In this document: piece after piece, positions 29,548 through 38,410 of the stretch
Layout of the letters: the number at the start of each line of letters is the position of its first letter
Numbering within the stretch: position 1 is the first letter of the stretch
Origin: Pseudoalteromonas sp. NC201
GTDB taxonomy: Bacteria > Pseudomonadota > Gammaproteobacteria > Enterobacterales > Alteromonadaceae
DNA length: 64,000 nucleotides
Assembly: GCF_002850255.1 (NCBI RefSeq)
Contig: NZ_CP022522.1
Coordinates: forward strand, 3,347,125-3,411,124
Direction: 5' to 3'
The notes under the pieces: model-generated
Told to the model about the DNA's origin: nothing
Databases searched by the model: none
Seen by the model: the letters and a program-made list of their open reading frames with translations, nothing else
Translations under genes and position numbers: made by a program

Positions 29548-30279
29548 ATGACCATGAACGAATCAAGCAAAAGTGCGCTCGAACAAGCGCAGGAAGAAGG
29601 CAAGTACATCAGAAAAGTGCGTAGCTTTGTTAAGCGTGAAGGACGTCTTACTAAAGGCCAAGCAGCATCGCTAGAAAAATGCTGGCCAACAATGGGACTG
29701 GAACACCAACAAGGTTTGCTAGACTTTACTGAAGTATTTGGTAACAGCAATGATGTCGTTCTTGAGATTGGATTTGGTATGGGTAAGTCTCTCGTTGAGA
29801 TGGCAAGAAATAACCCACAACAAAACTTTATTGGCATAGAAGTACACCGTCCAGGTGTAGGTGCTTGCTTGATGGATGCAGATGAACAAGGCATCACTAA
29901 CTTACGTGTTTTTGAACATGATGCTGTTGAAATCTTAGCAGATTGTATCGCTGATGGCAGCCTTGCTAAATTACAGTTATTCTTCCCTGATCCGTGGCAT
30001 AAAAAGCGTCACCACAAACGTCGCATTGTACAACTTGAGTTTGCTGAAAAAATACGCCAAAAGCTTAAAGTCGGTGGTGTGTTCCATATGGCAACTGACT
30101 GGGAAAACTATGCCGAGCATATGCTTGAAGTGATGAGTGCAGCACCTGGTTATAAAAACCAGTCGCAAAGCAATGACTATGTTCCTCGTCCAGACTTTAG
30201 ACCGCTGACTAAGTTTGAGCAACGAGGCCATCGTTTAGGACATGGCGTTTGGGACTTAATGTTCGAGCGTATTAGCTAA
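29548..30279 (+). CDS. trmB: tRNA (guanine-N7-)-methyltransferase
   Basis: 243 residues. A Rossmann-fold SAM methyltransferase that makes m7G46 in tRNAs. Motif I is [15 protein letters not shown]; downstream are the family-specific [18 protein letters not shown] and the C-terminal [17 protein letters not shown]. The ATG at 29548 is followed by a second ATG two codons later and either could be used; the ribosome site is weak for both. Divergent from mutY. Confidence 0.96.
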   Translation: MTMNESSKSALEQAQEEGKYIRKVRSFVKREGRLTKGQAASLEKCWPTMGLEHQQGLLDFTEVFGNSNDVVLEIGFGMGKSLVEMARNNPQQNFIGIEVHRPGVGACLMDADEQGITNLRVFEHDAVEILADCIADGSLAKLQLFFPDPWHKKRHHKRRIVQLEFAEKIRQKLKVGGVFHMATDWENYAEHMLEVMSAAPGYKNQSQSNDYVPRPDFRPLTKFEQRGHRLGHGVWDLMFERIS

Positions 30280-30359
30280 ACAACCCCTCTTTATAATGGA
30301 GCGGCTCAACAGGCTGCTTCATCGCCCAGCTATTTGAGTACATTCATTAGGAGTTAGCG

Positions 30360-31388
30360 TTGCAGTTTACCAACCCGAGTTTATTACTACTTCGTAATGA
30401 AGAAGAGCTTATTGCCAACAATATTCTGGTTATTAACCATCAGCGCGATGGCTTCCTACGTGAATTAAAAGCGCTCAATCCAAGTTCGGCAATTCATGCG
30501 TTTAGTTTCGATTTTGCAGACCACCTTCACGCCGATAAAATTGCCGATGTTAAGAGTTATGTAGACCATCAACTACCGCAGTTGCAAGATATTGATTTAG
30601 TTATTTATTATTACCCTAAATCAAAACCTGAAGCGCAAATGGTATTTGATAACATCCGCCACTTGAGCACGGCTGAAACTAGGTTACTCGTTGTTGGCGA
30701 AAACAAAAGTGGGGTTAAAAGTGCAGAAAAGCAACTTAAAGAGCACGCTGCACACTGTTATAAATTAGAAAGCGCAAAACACTGTGTTTTATATGAGTTT
30801 GATCAGCTTACTGCCAACCCAAATTTTGACGTAAGCCATTACATACAGACATTTTCAGTGCGTATCGCCAAGACCGAGTTCACCGCCGCGAGTTTGCCCG
30901 GTGTATTTAATCATGGGAAGCTCGACGCTGGGACTCAGCTATTACTGGAAAATGTCATCCTTCCCTATAAAGGCAAAGTGTTAGATTTTGGCTGTGGTGC
31001 CGGGCTTATCGCCTGCTACGCCTTATTGAACAGCCCAACACTTAAATTCACCTGTTTAGATGTCAATGCACTTGCGCTATATGCTACGCAGCAAACCTTG
31101 GCTTTGAACAACCTCGGTGCAACTTTGCTGCTTAGCGATGGTTTAAGTGAGCTAAACGGTAAATTCAACCTTATATTGAGCAACCCACCATTTCATACGG
31201 GCCTTTCAACAGACTATGATATCGCTGAACAATTTCTACATAACATCAAGCGTCATATGGATACCAAGTCTAATATTCAGTTGGTTGCAAATAGCTTCCT
31301 AAAATATCCTCCTATTTTAGAAGCTCAATTTGAACAGTTTGAAGTTGTCACTAAAAACACTAAATTTGCCATCTATAAAGCGCAGTAG
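30360..31388 (+). CDS. rsmC: 16S rRNA (guanine(1207)-N(2))-methyltransferase
   Basis: 342 residues with the two-domain RsmC layout: a degenerate N-terminal methyltransferase fold and a C-terminal catalytic one with KVLDFGCGAGLIACYAL and the N2-guanine motif NPPFHTG. It modifies G1207 in 30S subunits. The start is TTG at 30360, preceded by TTAGGAG. Same orientation as trmB with an 80-base gap, so possibly one unit. A 12-bp hairpin follows. Confidence 0.94.
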   Translation: MQFTNPSLLLLRNEEELIANNILVINHQRDGFLRELKALNPSSAIHAFSFDFADHLHADKIADVKSYVDHQLPQLQDIDLVIYYYPKSKPEAQMVFDNIRHLSTAETRLLVVGENKSGVKSAEKQLKEHAAHCYKLESAKHCVLYEFDQLTANPNFDVSHYIQTFSVRIAKTEFTAASLPGVFNHGKLDAGTQLLLENVILPYKGKVLDFGCGAGLIACYALLNSPTLKFTCLDVNALALYATQQTLALNNLGATLLLSDGLSELNGKFNLILSNPPFHTGLSTDYDIAEQFLHNIKRHMDTKSNIQLVANSFLKYPPILEAQFEQFEVVTKNTKFAIYKAQ

Positions 31389-31400
31389 TTTACTAGCTCT

Positions 31401-31431
31401 AAGGTTTACTTGCATATATCAAGTAAACCTT
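31401..31431 (+). terminator. Probable rsmC terminator hairpin
   Basis: AAGGTTTACTTG, 7-base loop, CAAGTAAACCTT: a perfect 12-bp stem 13 bases after the rsmC stop. The T tract is poor, so it may be Rho-assisted or only an mRNA end stabiliser. Confidence 0.6.
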
Positions 31432-31552
31432 CACTCAAACCGACCTTTTATCTTTTCATTTTCAAAGATTTGCTCTACTTTATTATAATGAGTTACTGAA
31501 TCTCAAAAGCTCTGTAGCCGCAGCCAAGGCTGATCATACAGCTGGAATAAGA

Positions 31553-33175
31553 ATGAGTAAGCAATTAACAAAAACAAGCATCAGAAAAGTATTGATCAGC
31601 GCAGTGATGCTTGTAACTGCGCTGTGTCTCTCTTTATCCATTTCTATTTCCACTTACCTTGATGTAAAAGAACAAAAGCAATTAATCATCAATAAGATAG
31701 AGATGATAGCTGACATCGTTGCTTTTAATTCTCAGATCACTATTTTGTTCGATGATCGAAAGACCGAAGATGCACGCCTCAAATCTTTTCAGCAAGTAGA
31801 CATAATTAAAAACATCCATATATATGCTATGGATGACGTAACCAACACCCCTGTATTTTTTACCAGTTACAACGCTAGTCGAACACCACCGGTACCGCTA
31901 AAAGTTAATCAAATAGAGGAGTTGAAGACCCCTAAGGTCTCAGAAGATTACATTGAACTAATCAAACCTGTTGTTTATGAAGGCAATATTGAAGGTTATG
32001 TGTATGTTCGCGGGGGTCTTGAGCGACTTTCTAACTATATTAATAAAAAAATACTGGTAGATATTGCACTCACCTTATTCGTCCTGCTCCTTGTATTGCT
32101 AGTTTCAAGAGGGATCCAAAAGCGTATAGCGACGCCAATTGAAGAACTCTCAACGCTATTGCAAGACGTTTCGAAGAACCATAATTACAGTGCAAGAGCT
32201 CCTGGCAGCAATATCGCAGAACTAAACGTGCTGGCGAACAATTTAAATATCATGTTAGCTCGCACCGAAAATCAACTAGAGCGTCATAAAGCTGACAAGC
32301 AAGAAATAAAACAACTCAACCAGAGCTTGGAGGAAAAAGTTAATCAACGCACAATTGCGCTAAGAGAGGCTAACCAAGAACTGCTGAACGCTTTAGAGCG
32401 TATGCATCAATATCAAAACCAAATCATCGAGAACGAAAAAATGGCTTCGCTGGGGCAGATGGTGGCTGGCGTTGCGCACGAGGTAAATACCCCTATCGGC
32501 TTGGGTATTACAGGATCTACGCTATTAAGAGATAAATTATCCGATATTCGCGAAGCGTTTCAAACAAAGTCTTTAACCTCCAAGCAGTTAGAGCGCTTTG
32601 TTAAAGATGGAATTGAAAACCTTGATCTCATCTACCGCAACCTAAACCGAGCGGCTGAGTTGGTTTCTAGCTTTAAGCGCCTTGCCGTAAGCCAGGATCT
32701 AGAAGTGAACTCACGAATAGATTTGTCAAACCTGCTTACTGAAGTCGTAGCATCTATGCGAGCTGAACTCTCCACGAAACAGCCTGAAGTGACCATTGAC
32801 TGTGACACTGGACTTGCCATCGAGAGTAAAGCAGGACCATTACAACAAGTGCTAGAGCAGCTTATATCTAATTCCTTACTCCATGGCTTTAAAGACCAAC
32901 AAAACAACAGTATTTCAATTACAGTAAAGTCATCAATGGGGCAACTCGCGATTGAATATGCAGACAACGGGATGGGTGTTCCCAAAGCAATTAAAAAGCG
33001 TATCTTCGATCCGTTTGTAACCACTCGTAGAGGTGAGGGTGGAAGCGGTCTAGGTATGCATTTAGTTTATAACTTGGTAACTCAAGCACTTGGGGGAACA
33101 ATCACCTTAGATGAAGAATTTAGCCAAGGTGCCAAATTTATTATAACGCTCCCACTTTCAGGTGATCTAAAATGA
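31553..33175 (+). CDS. Membrane sensor histidine kinase with CHASE8-like periplasmic domain
   Basis: 540 residues: TM1 at about 13-34, periplasmic domain 35-166, TM2 167-186, HAMP 187-239, coiled coil to about 295, then dimerisation helix with His309 in GVAHEVNTPIG, and an ATPase domain (N box SNSLLHGF, then DNGMGV and GSGLGMHL). The periplasmic part (AFNSQITILFDDRKTEDARL) resembles the CHASE8 domain of YfiN/TpbB. There is no receiver domain. Its stop overlaps the start of the yfiR-like gene as ATGA, so both are translated together, which suggests the YfiR-like protein controls this kinase. The output partner is unknown. Confidence 0.85.
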   Translation: MSKQLTKTSIRKVLISAVMLVTALCLSLSISISTYLDVKEQKQLIINKIEMIADIVAFNSQITILFDDRKTEDARLKSFQQVDIIKNIHIYAMDDVTNTPVFFTSYNASRTPPVPLKVNQIEELKTPKVSEDYIELIKPVVYEGNIEGYVYVRGGLERLSNYINKKILVDIALTLFVLLLVLLVSRGIQKRIATPIEELSTLLQDVSKNHNYSARAPGSNIAELNVLANNLNIMLARTENQLERHKADKQEIKQLNQSLEEKVNQRTIALREANQELLNALERMHQYQNQIIENEKMASLGQMVAGVAHEVNTPIGLGITGSTLLRDKLSDIREAFQTKSLTSKQLERFVKDGIENLDLIYRNLNRAAELVSSFKRLAVSQDLEVNSRIDLSNLLTEVVASMRAELSTKQPEVTIDCDTGLAIESKAGPLQQVLEQLISNSLLHGFKDQQNNSISITVKSSMGQLAIEYADNGMGVPKAIKKRIFDPFVTTRRGEGGSGLGMHLVYNLVTQALGGTITLDEEFSQGAKFIITLPLSGDLK

Positions 33176-33693
33176 GGTTGATTAATCTGACTATTTTGCT
33201 TTTATTTGTTTCCTTATATTCAGCTGCAAAATCCCCAGATCAGGTTCGCTCAGCTTTTCTCTATCAGATGGCAAAATTCGTCGAGTTTCCCGACGAAAAC
33301 ACAAAGTCCAGTTTCCAATTCTGTTTTTATTCTCTCGAATCAGGACCCGCTTCTGAACTAAAAAGTGCAACAAAGCTGAACGTGCGAGGAAAACCGATTA
33401 AACTCGTAGAAGCAAAAAAAACGTGGAACTATAAGGAACTTTCCAGCGCTTGCGATATCACATACATTGATGAAACTAACGAAAATGATATACTGTCCGC
33501 TTGGACCGATACAATAGAGTCAAACATGTTGACCGTGGGCGAAAGTATTGAGTTTTTAGAAAGAGGCGGGATTGCTTCTTTGGTCCAAGAAGGGAGCAAA
33601 ATTCGACTGTATATAAATAAGCAAGCCCTAGAAAAACAGTACTTCATCGTGCGCTCAAGGCTGCTTGCCGTATCCAAGTTTCATCCCAACTGA
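33172..33693 (+). CDS. YfiR-family periplasmic protein
   Basis: 173 residues with a signal peptide (about 1-19) and the family start DQVRSAFLYQMAKFVEFP. In Pseudomonas, YfiR is a redox-sensitive periplasmic repressor of the CHASE8 diguanylate cyclase YfiN. Mature cysteines here are at about 51 and 94. The start overlaps the upstream kinase stop. By analogy it would bind that kinase's periplasmic domain; this pairing is inference. No YfiB-like lipoprotein is present nearby. Confidence 0.85.
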   Translation: MRLINLTILLLFVSLYSAAKSPDQVRSAFLYQMAKFVEFPDENTKSSFQFCFYSLESGPASELKSATKLNVRGKPIKLVEAKKTWNYKELSSACDITYIDETNENDILSAWTDTIESNMLTVGESIEFLERGGIASLVQEGSKIRLYINKQALEKQYFIVRSRLLAVSKFHPN

Positions 33694-33699
33694 TTTTAC

Positions 33700-33728
33700 T
33701 TGTTAACAATTGGATAAGCTCCTATAAT
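33700..33728 (+). promoter_or_regulatory. Probable arcA promoter
   Basis: TTGTTA, 17-base spacer, perfect TATAAT, starting just after the yfiR-like stop and about 70 bases before arcA. It indicates that arcA can be transcribed on its own. Confidence 0.55.
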
Positions 33729-33800
33729 CGTAAATATTCGGATTTATTATATAAGTCCGGACACATTGTAAATTATATATTCCGAAAAGGTTAATTAATA

Positions 33801-34520
33801 ATGCAAACGCCAGTCATTCTAATTGTAGAGGATGAAGACGTAACTCGACTGAACCTCGTTAGTTTATTTGAAGCGGAAGGTTACAAAGTAATCGAAGCCA
33901 TTGATGGCGATGACATGCATGACAAGCTGACATCAAATGATGATGTAAACCTTGTAATCATGGATATCAACCTTCCTGGTAAAAATGGTTTAATTTTGGC
34001 GCGTGAATTACGCCAGAAGAAAAACATCGGCCTTATTTTCCTAACAGGTCGTGACAATGATGTTGACCGCATTCTTGGTCTTGAGATTGGTGCTGATGAT
34101 TACATCACAAAACCATTTAACCCGCGTGAACTAACGATTCGTGCTCGCAACCTGATCTCTCGTACTGGCACGTCTGCAGAAGAGTCAACAATTGATAGCA
34201 ACGGCGTTATTACTTTTAATGGTTGGGAGCTAGATGAAAACAGTCGCTGTTTAACATCCCCAACAGGTGACTCAAAGCGCCTACCAAAAGGTGAATATCG
34301 AGCACTCCGTCTAATGCTAGATTCTCCAGGCCGTATTTTTAGCCGTGAACAGCTTATCAAGCACATGACAGGTCGTGAACTTCGCGCAAATGACCGCACT
34401 GTTGACGTTACTATTCGTCGTATTCGTAAGCATTTCGAAACTGATAACAACACGCCTGAATTAATCAGTACAATTCACGGTGAAGGTTACCGTTTCATTG
34501 GTAAACTCGACGCTCAATAA
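33801..34520 (+). CDS. arcA: Two-component response regulator ArcA
   Basis: 239 residues, OmpR/PhoB class. The receiver has the acidic pair in IVEDEDVTR, phospho-acceptor Asp55 in [12 protein letters not shown] and the conserved Lys in [12 protein letters not shown]. The C-terminal winged helix includes [20 protein letters not shown]. ArcA controls respiratory genes in response to the quinone pool through ArcB. Convergent with arcB, with only six bases between stops. In E. coli the two genes are far apart. Confidence 0.95.
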   Translation: MQTPVILIVEDEDVTRLNLVSLFEAEGYKVIEAIDGDDMHDKLTSNDDVNLVIMDINLPGKNGLILARELRQKKNIGLIFLTGRDNDVDRILGLEIGADDYITKPFNPRELTIRARNLISRTGTSAEESTIDSNGVITFNGWELDENSRCLTSPTGDSKRLPKGEYRALRLMLDSPGRIFSREQLIKHMTGRELRANDRTVDVTIRRIRKHFETDNNTPELISTIHGEGYRFIGKLDAQ

Positions 34521-34526
34521 TCGTTT

Positions 34527-36848
34527 TTACTGATCTTCAGCGAGTTTTGCAATTAATGGATGAAGGGCTTCTTGCCCTTCTTCTATTTTAACCTCTAACT
34601 CAGATACCCAATCCAATAGTGTCGCTTCCTCTTTACCCTCTGACTCTAATTCCATTTTCTTTGCTTGTAATTGGGCAAGTTGCAACCCTACAGAGCCAGC
34701 AGCACCTTTAACTTTATGTGCAACCGCACCGTATTCCTCAATATCATTTTGTGCAACAGCCTCTCTGAGTTCTTGACAGTACTTAGGATTGAGCTTGGTA
34801 AATAGGTCACAGCTTCTTTGGAATGCAGCAGCCCCCATAGACTCAACAAAATCGCAAATGGTCTCTATATCTAAATCTGAGTATTCGGGCTGTGACAATG
34901 CTTCTCGAATATCAATGCTTTGTTTGTTTTTTTGTGCCTCAATTCCAAATAATTCTGCGAGCATTTTGTCGAGTTTAGTGGTATTTATTGGTTTGGCCAA
35001 AGCCCCCTGAACACTGATCCCCTCTAACTCCTGCTCAGCGCTTCTAACATTCGCGGTTAAGGCTACAATCGGTAAGTGATCGAAGTGACTGTCTTCTCTT
35101 ATTTGACGCGCGACTACGTCACCATTTATATCTGGTAACTGCATATCCAATAGAATTAGGTCTAGCTCATCCTCAGTCTCAACAAATGAGAGCGCATCCT
35201 CGCCAGTTTCAGCCCAAATAACTTCATGTCCACGCTGCTCTAATAGGTTTGTCGCAATCTCCGCGTTTAACGGCACATCCTCAACAAGTAAAATGTACAA
35301 ACTTCGACCAGCATAGCTCTGTTCTTTCGGTGCATTACATAGCTGTAATGGGATCTCAACATCAAAACGACTCCCCTTACCTTCTTGGCTAGTAACCGCT
35401 ATCGTTCCTTTCATAGCCTGAACGAGAGCTTTAGTAACAGCAAGGCCAATTCCTGAACCAATTGCATTGCTACCAGATGCATCCGGAGCCTTGTAATACA
35501 TTTCAAAGATCCGCTCAAGCTGATCTCCGGATATTCCCATACCAGTATCTATAACACTAATTGTCAGCCATGGTCCATCATCTCGATTCTCGCGGCGACA
35601 TTCCAGCGTCACATTACCCTTGTGGGTAAACTTAACCGCATTATTAATTAGATTCCAGAGTACCTGACGCAAACGTGTCGGATCGAGTAATGCGTAAACG
35701 TCCAATATTCCAGAGCGATTGATAGTAAACTCTAGGCCCTTTTGATCAGCAATTAGGCCTGCAAAGTTGACCACATCATTTATAAAATCAGAGACATTGA
35801 TACTGTCCGTTGCTATATCTAGCTGCTCCCTATCAATTTTATCTAAATCAATGATGTCGTTAAAAATATTGCCAAGCGTCTCCGCACTTGAAAACACGGT
35901 ATTACACCAGCTTTTTTGTTGCGCCGTCAGATCAGTGTCTAACATCATGCGCGTCAGACCAACAATACCATTAAGCGGGGTTCTTAATTCATGACTTAGC
36001 GTAGCAATAAACTTTCCTTTATCCTTATACGCAGTTTCTAACGCCTGCTCAGCTTCTTTACGACTAGTAATATCACGGCCAAAGGCCAGCAAGCCTATAT
36101 ATTCGCCGTTATCGTTGATAAATGGCAGCTTACGCATTTCAAACCAACGAGACTCGCCTTCAACAGGATACTCAACGTCAAGTGTTAATGGTTGCTGTGT
36201 TTCTGATACCTGGCTATCTGTTTCTAGTACTTTTGGAAGATATTGCTTTGAATATATCTGTTCGACTGACTTACCTATTAGTTCTTCACTGCTTTTGCCC
36301 ATCACTAATTCAAACATCTTGTTACAACCTGCGAATACACCGTTTTCATCGCGGTAATAGAACAGATCAGGAGATGAATCAACAATACTCCGCAGCAACA
36401 TACCTTGCTGCGCAAGTTCTTGTTGGGTCTTTTTACGTTCTGCAATTTCTTTTCTTAATTCATCTATCGCGCGGTGTTTAGCATGCAGAGCAATTTTACG
36501 CTCGTCAATCTCACTATTTAAACGATTAATATTATCCTTTAGCGTTTGGTTCAGCATCTTTTCTTGTTGTGTTGCCGACTCCAAATAAGCCTTGGATGAA
36601 TGCACCTCCCTCATTGCTGCGACGGACATCATGATAAGAGCGGGCGCAATAACAGCAGTTAAGAAAAAGAGTGCCGATATATCGACAATTTCAACTACAC
36701 CTAATGCAACATAGTAAAACATGCAAGATAGAATAACTGCAACGAAGAGCGTAAAAGCATAAGCGATGGCAAACGCCCGCTTGTTGCCGTATTTTTCTAC
36801 CAAGTTTGATAAAATTCGAGCCCATGAGCCAAACGAATTTTCTGTCAT
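34527..36848 (-). CDS. arcB: Hybrid sensor kinase ArcB
   Basis: 773 residues: two TM helices (about 25-75), coiled coil, PAS domain (about 150-260), kinase with His286 in SHELRTPLNGIVGL, receiver with phospho-Asp in LLLDMQLPDINGD, and an HPt domain with AHKVKGAAGS. This is the full phosphorelay layout of E. coli ArcB. Of the two redox cysteines known there (Cys180, Cys241), the first is kept (Cys175 in AGCNKMFELVMG) but the second aligns with Trp235 in ESRWFEMRK. Convergent with arcA. Confidence 0.92.
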   Translation of the reverse strand: MTENSFGSWARILSNLVEKYGNKRAFAIAYAFTLFVAVILSCMFYYVALGVVEIVDISALFFLTAVIAPALIMMSVAAMREVHSSKAYLESATQQEKMLNQTLKDNINRLNSEIDERKIALHAKHRAIDELRKEIAERKKTQQELAQQGMLLRSIVDSSPDLFYYRDENGVFAGCNKMFELVMGKSSEELIGKSVEQIYSKQYLPKVLETDSQVSETQQPLTLDVEYPVEGESRWFEMRKLPFINDNGEYIGLLAFGRDITSRKEAEQALETAYKDKGKFIATLSHELRTPLNGIVGLTRMMLDTDLTAQQKSWCNTVFSSAETLGNIFNDIIDLDKIDREQLDIATDSINVSDFINDVVNFAGLIADQKGLEFTINRSGILDVYALLDPTRLRQVLWNLINNAVKFTHKGNVTLECRRENRDDGPWLTISVIDTGMGISGDQLERIFEMYYKAPDASGSNAIGSGIGLAVTKALVQAMKGTIAVTSQEGKGSRFDVEIPLQLCNAPKEQSYAGRSLYILLVEDVPLNAEIATNLLEQRGHEVIWAETGEDALSFVETEDELDLILLDMQLPDINGDVVARQIREDSHFDHLPIVALTANVRSAEQELEGISVQGALAKPINTTKLDKMLAELFGIEAQKNKQSIDIREALSQPEYSDLDIETICDFVESMGAAAFQRSCDLFTKLNPKYCQELREAVAQNDIEEYGAVAHKVKGAAGSVGLQLAQLQAKKMELESEGKEEATLLDWVSELEVKIEEGQEALHPLIAKLAEDQ
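34562..34589 (+). terminator. arcA terminator located inside the arcB 3' coding region
   Basis: GAAGGGC-ttctt-GCCCTTC followed by TTCTATTTT, 40 bases after the arcA stop. The same bases encode part of the arcB C-terminal end on the other strand. Confidence 0.65.
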
Positions 36849-37169
36849 ATTATTACTTCACCATTGTTAAACACTTGTCAGGCAAGTTTATATTCTACCG
36901 CTTGAGCCTGACTGAATTGCTTTTCAAGCCCTCAAAGTAAATATTATACAAAAGCCCTAGTAATAAGCGAGTATAGAAATTGCAGGGTCAGATCATTCAG
37001 TCAATTTCATGTACGCAAAGCAGAATGATAGATAACAGAAATGAGACTCTGTATCACTAAATGCACAAATCATCTAATTTAGTGCGGATAGATTTAAGCT
37101 CACCATCCCAACTTAATCTGATTTCGTGTAATATGCCCGTTTTTTAAGTCGTGAGAAAAGAGAACGTCG
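36849..37169. other. Divergent arcB / folE2 intergenic region
   Basis: 321 bases, AT-rich. It should hold both promoters. A TAATAT-type -10 about 35 bases before folE2 is possible. I see no Zur-like palindrome or riboswitch. Confidence 0.45.
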
Positions 37170-38090
37170 ATGCAAAATAACATGCCAGACATTGCACACA
37201 GTGCTAGTGCGTTACAAACGGGAACTTTAGACTGGGTAGGCATGGGTAACATAGAGTTGCCTTTAGTATTAGAAAGCAAAGGCCTAAATCAAGTTACTGT
37301 TACAGCCAAAGCCGATGCTTTTGTTAATTTGCAAAAAGAAGACGCAAAAGGCATTCACATGTCACGCCTCTTTCTTGCTCTTGACACGCTTTCTTGTGAG
37401 CAAATACTTACACCAAAAACTCTAAAACAGTTGTTAGATAACTTTTTAAGTACGCATAACGACTTAAGTACAGGTGCAAAAGTAACACTACAGTTTGAAT
37501 TGCCTATCAGACGCCCTTCGCTTTTAAGTAAAAAAATGGGATGGAAATCATACCCAATTACCCTTGATGCGACGTTGATAAACGGTATTTACAAGCTAGA
37601 ACTGGCGCTTGACGTTGCTTACTCGTCTACTTGCCCCTGTTCAGCTGCACTGTCTCGTCAACTTATCCAAAACGCTTTCCAACAAGCTTTTGATGGTAAA
37701 CAATTAGATTTCCATAGTGTGCATGACTGGCTAGGTAGCACAGAAGGGATCGTTGCAACCCCCCACTCTCAGCGCTCGATTGCAAATATAAAAGTTAAGC
37801 TCACAGATAATAGTAGTGAGTTTGAGATTTTAGATCTGATCGAATTGGTTGAAAACGAGTTAAAAACTCCTGTTCAAGCCGCAGTAAAACGAGAAGATGA
37901 ACAAGAATTTGCGCGCCTTAACGGCCAAAACCTAATGTTTTGTGAAGATGCAGCGAGGAAGTTAAAAGCATTGCTAAACCAGCAAACTTATTTAGATTTC
38001 TACGTTAAAATCAACCATTACGAATCCCTTCACGCCCATGATGCTGTAGCTTATGCCGTGAAAGGGGTTGAAGACGGCTACAACGTTTAA
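37170..38090 (+). CDS. folE2: GTP cyclohydrolase I type 2 (FolE2)
   Basis: 306 residues, clearly the FolE2 family, unrelated in sequence to FolE. Motifs seen are KGIHMSRLF in the N-terminal half, STCPCSAALSRQ with the metal-binding Cys, and the C-terminal INHYESLHAHDAVA. It converts GTP to dihydroneopterin triphosphate, the first step of folate and queuosine synthesis, and can use metals other than zinc. It stands alone here. Whether a zinc-dependent FolE also exists in the genome cannot be told from this window. Confidence 0.93.
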   Translation: MQNNMPDIAHSASALQTGTLDWVGMGNIELPLVLESKGLNQVTVTAKADAFVNLQKEDAKGIHMSRLFLALDTLSCEQILTPKTLKQLLDNFLSTHNDLSTGAKVTLQFELPIRRPSLLSKKMGWKSYPITLDATLINGIYKLELALDVAYSSTCPCSAALSRQLIQNAFQQAFDGKQLDFHSVHDWLGSTEGIVATPHSQRSIANIKVKLTDNSSEFEILDLIELVENELKTPVQAAVKREDEQEFARLNGQNLMFCEDAARKLKALLNQQTYLDFYVKINHYESLHAHDAVAYAVKGVEDGYNV

Positions 38091-38133
38091 TTATAGCAAT
38101 TGGTATTAGAGCCGCTCCGTTGACTACTATTAT

Positions 38134-38359
38134 TAATCAGAGCTAAATAACCTGAGCTTGGGATAATTAATGCCTTTCTAGCAGCCAGTTTTAGCGCTAA
38201 CTGCGTTGAATTCACTTCCAATAGCCAGCTATTGGTGCATAAATTCGCCTTGTTATCCCTAAAACTGACTGGCTAGATAAGGGTATAATTTAATGTGGTA
38301 TTAAAAACAATGAGTTAGCTCATTCCTTATCCAAACCTCAGGTTAAATAGCTCTGATTA
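38134..38359. repeat. MITE-like element, copy 2 (inverted relative to copy 1)
   Basis: Inverted ends AACCTGAGCTTGGGATAA and TTATCCAAACCTCAGGTT (38149-38166, 38327-38344; two mismatches), extended outward by TAATCAGAGCT...AGCTCTGATTA. The core is 196 bp and contains CCAATAGC-ca-GCTATTGG (38218-38235). The internal sequence is similar to the complement of copy 1 at 20928-21124. Non-coding. Confidence 0.75.
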
Positions 38360-38410
38360 GCCTCCCCCATAAACAACCCTGTCGGTGCTGTACTACTTTA
38401 AGTTATCCAC

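Noticed and set aside
36849..37169. Zur operator upstream of folE2
   Set aside because: folE2 is Zur-controlled in some bacteria, but no palindrome close to the Zur consensus is visible here.
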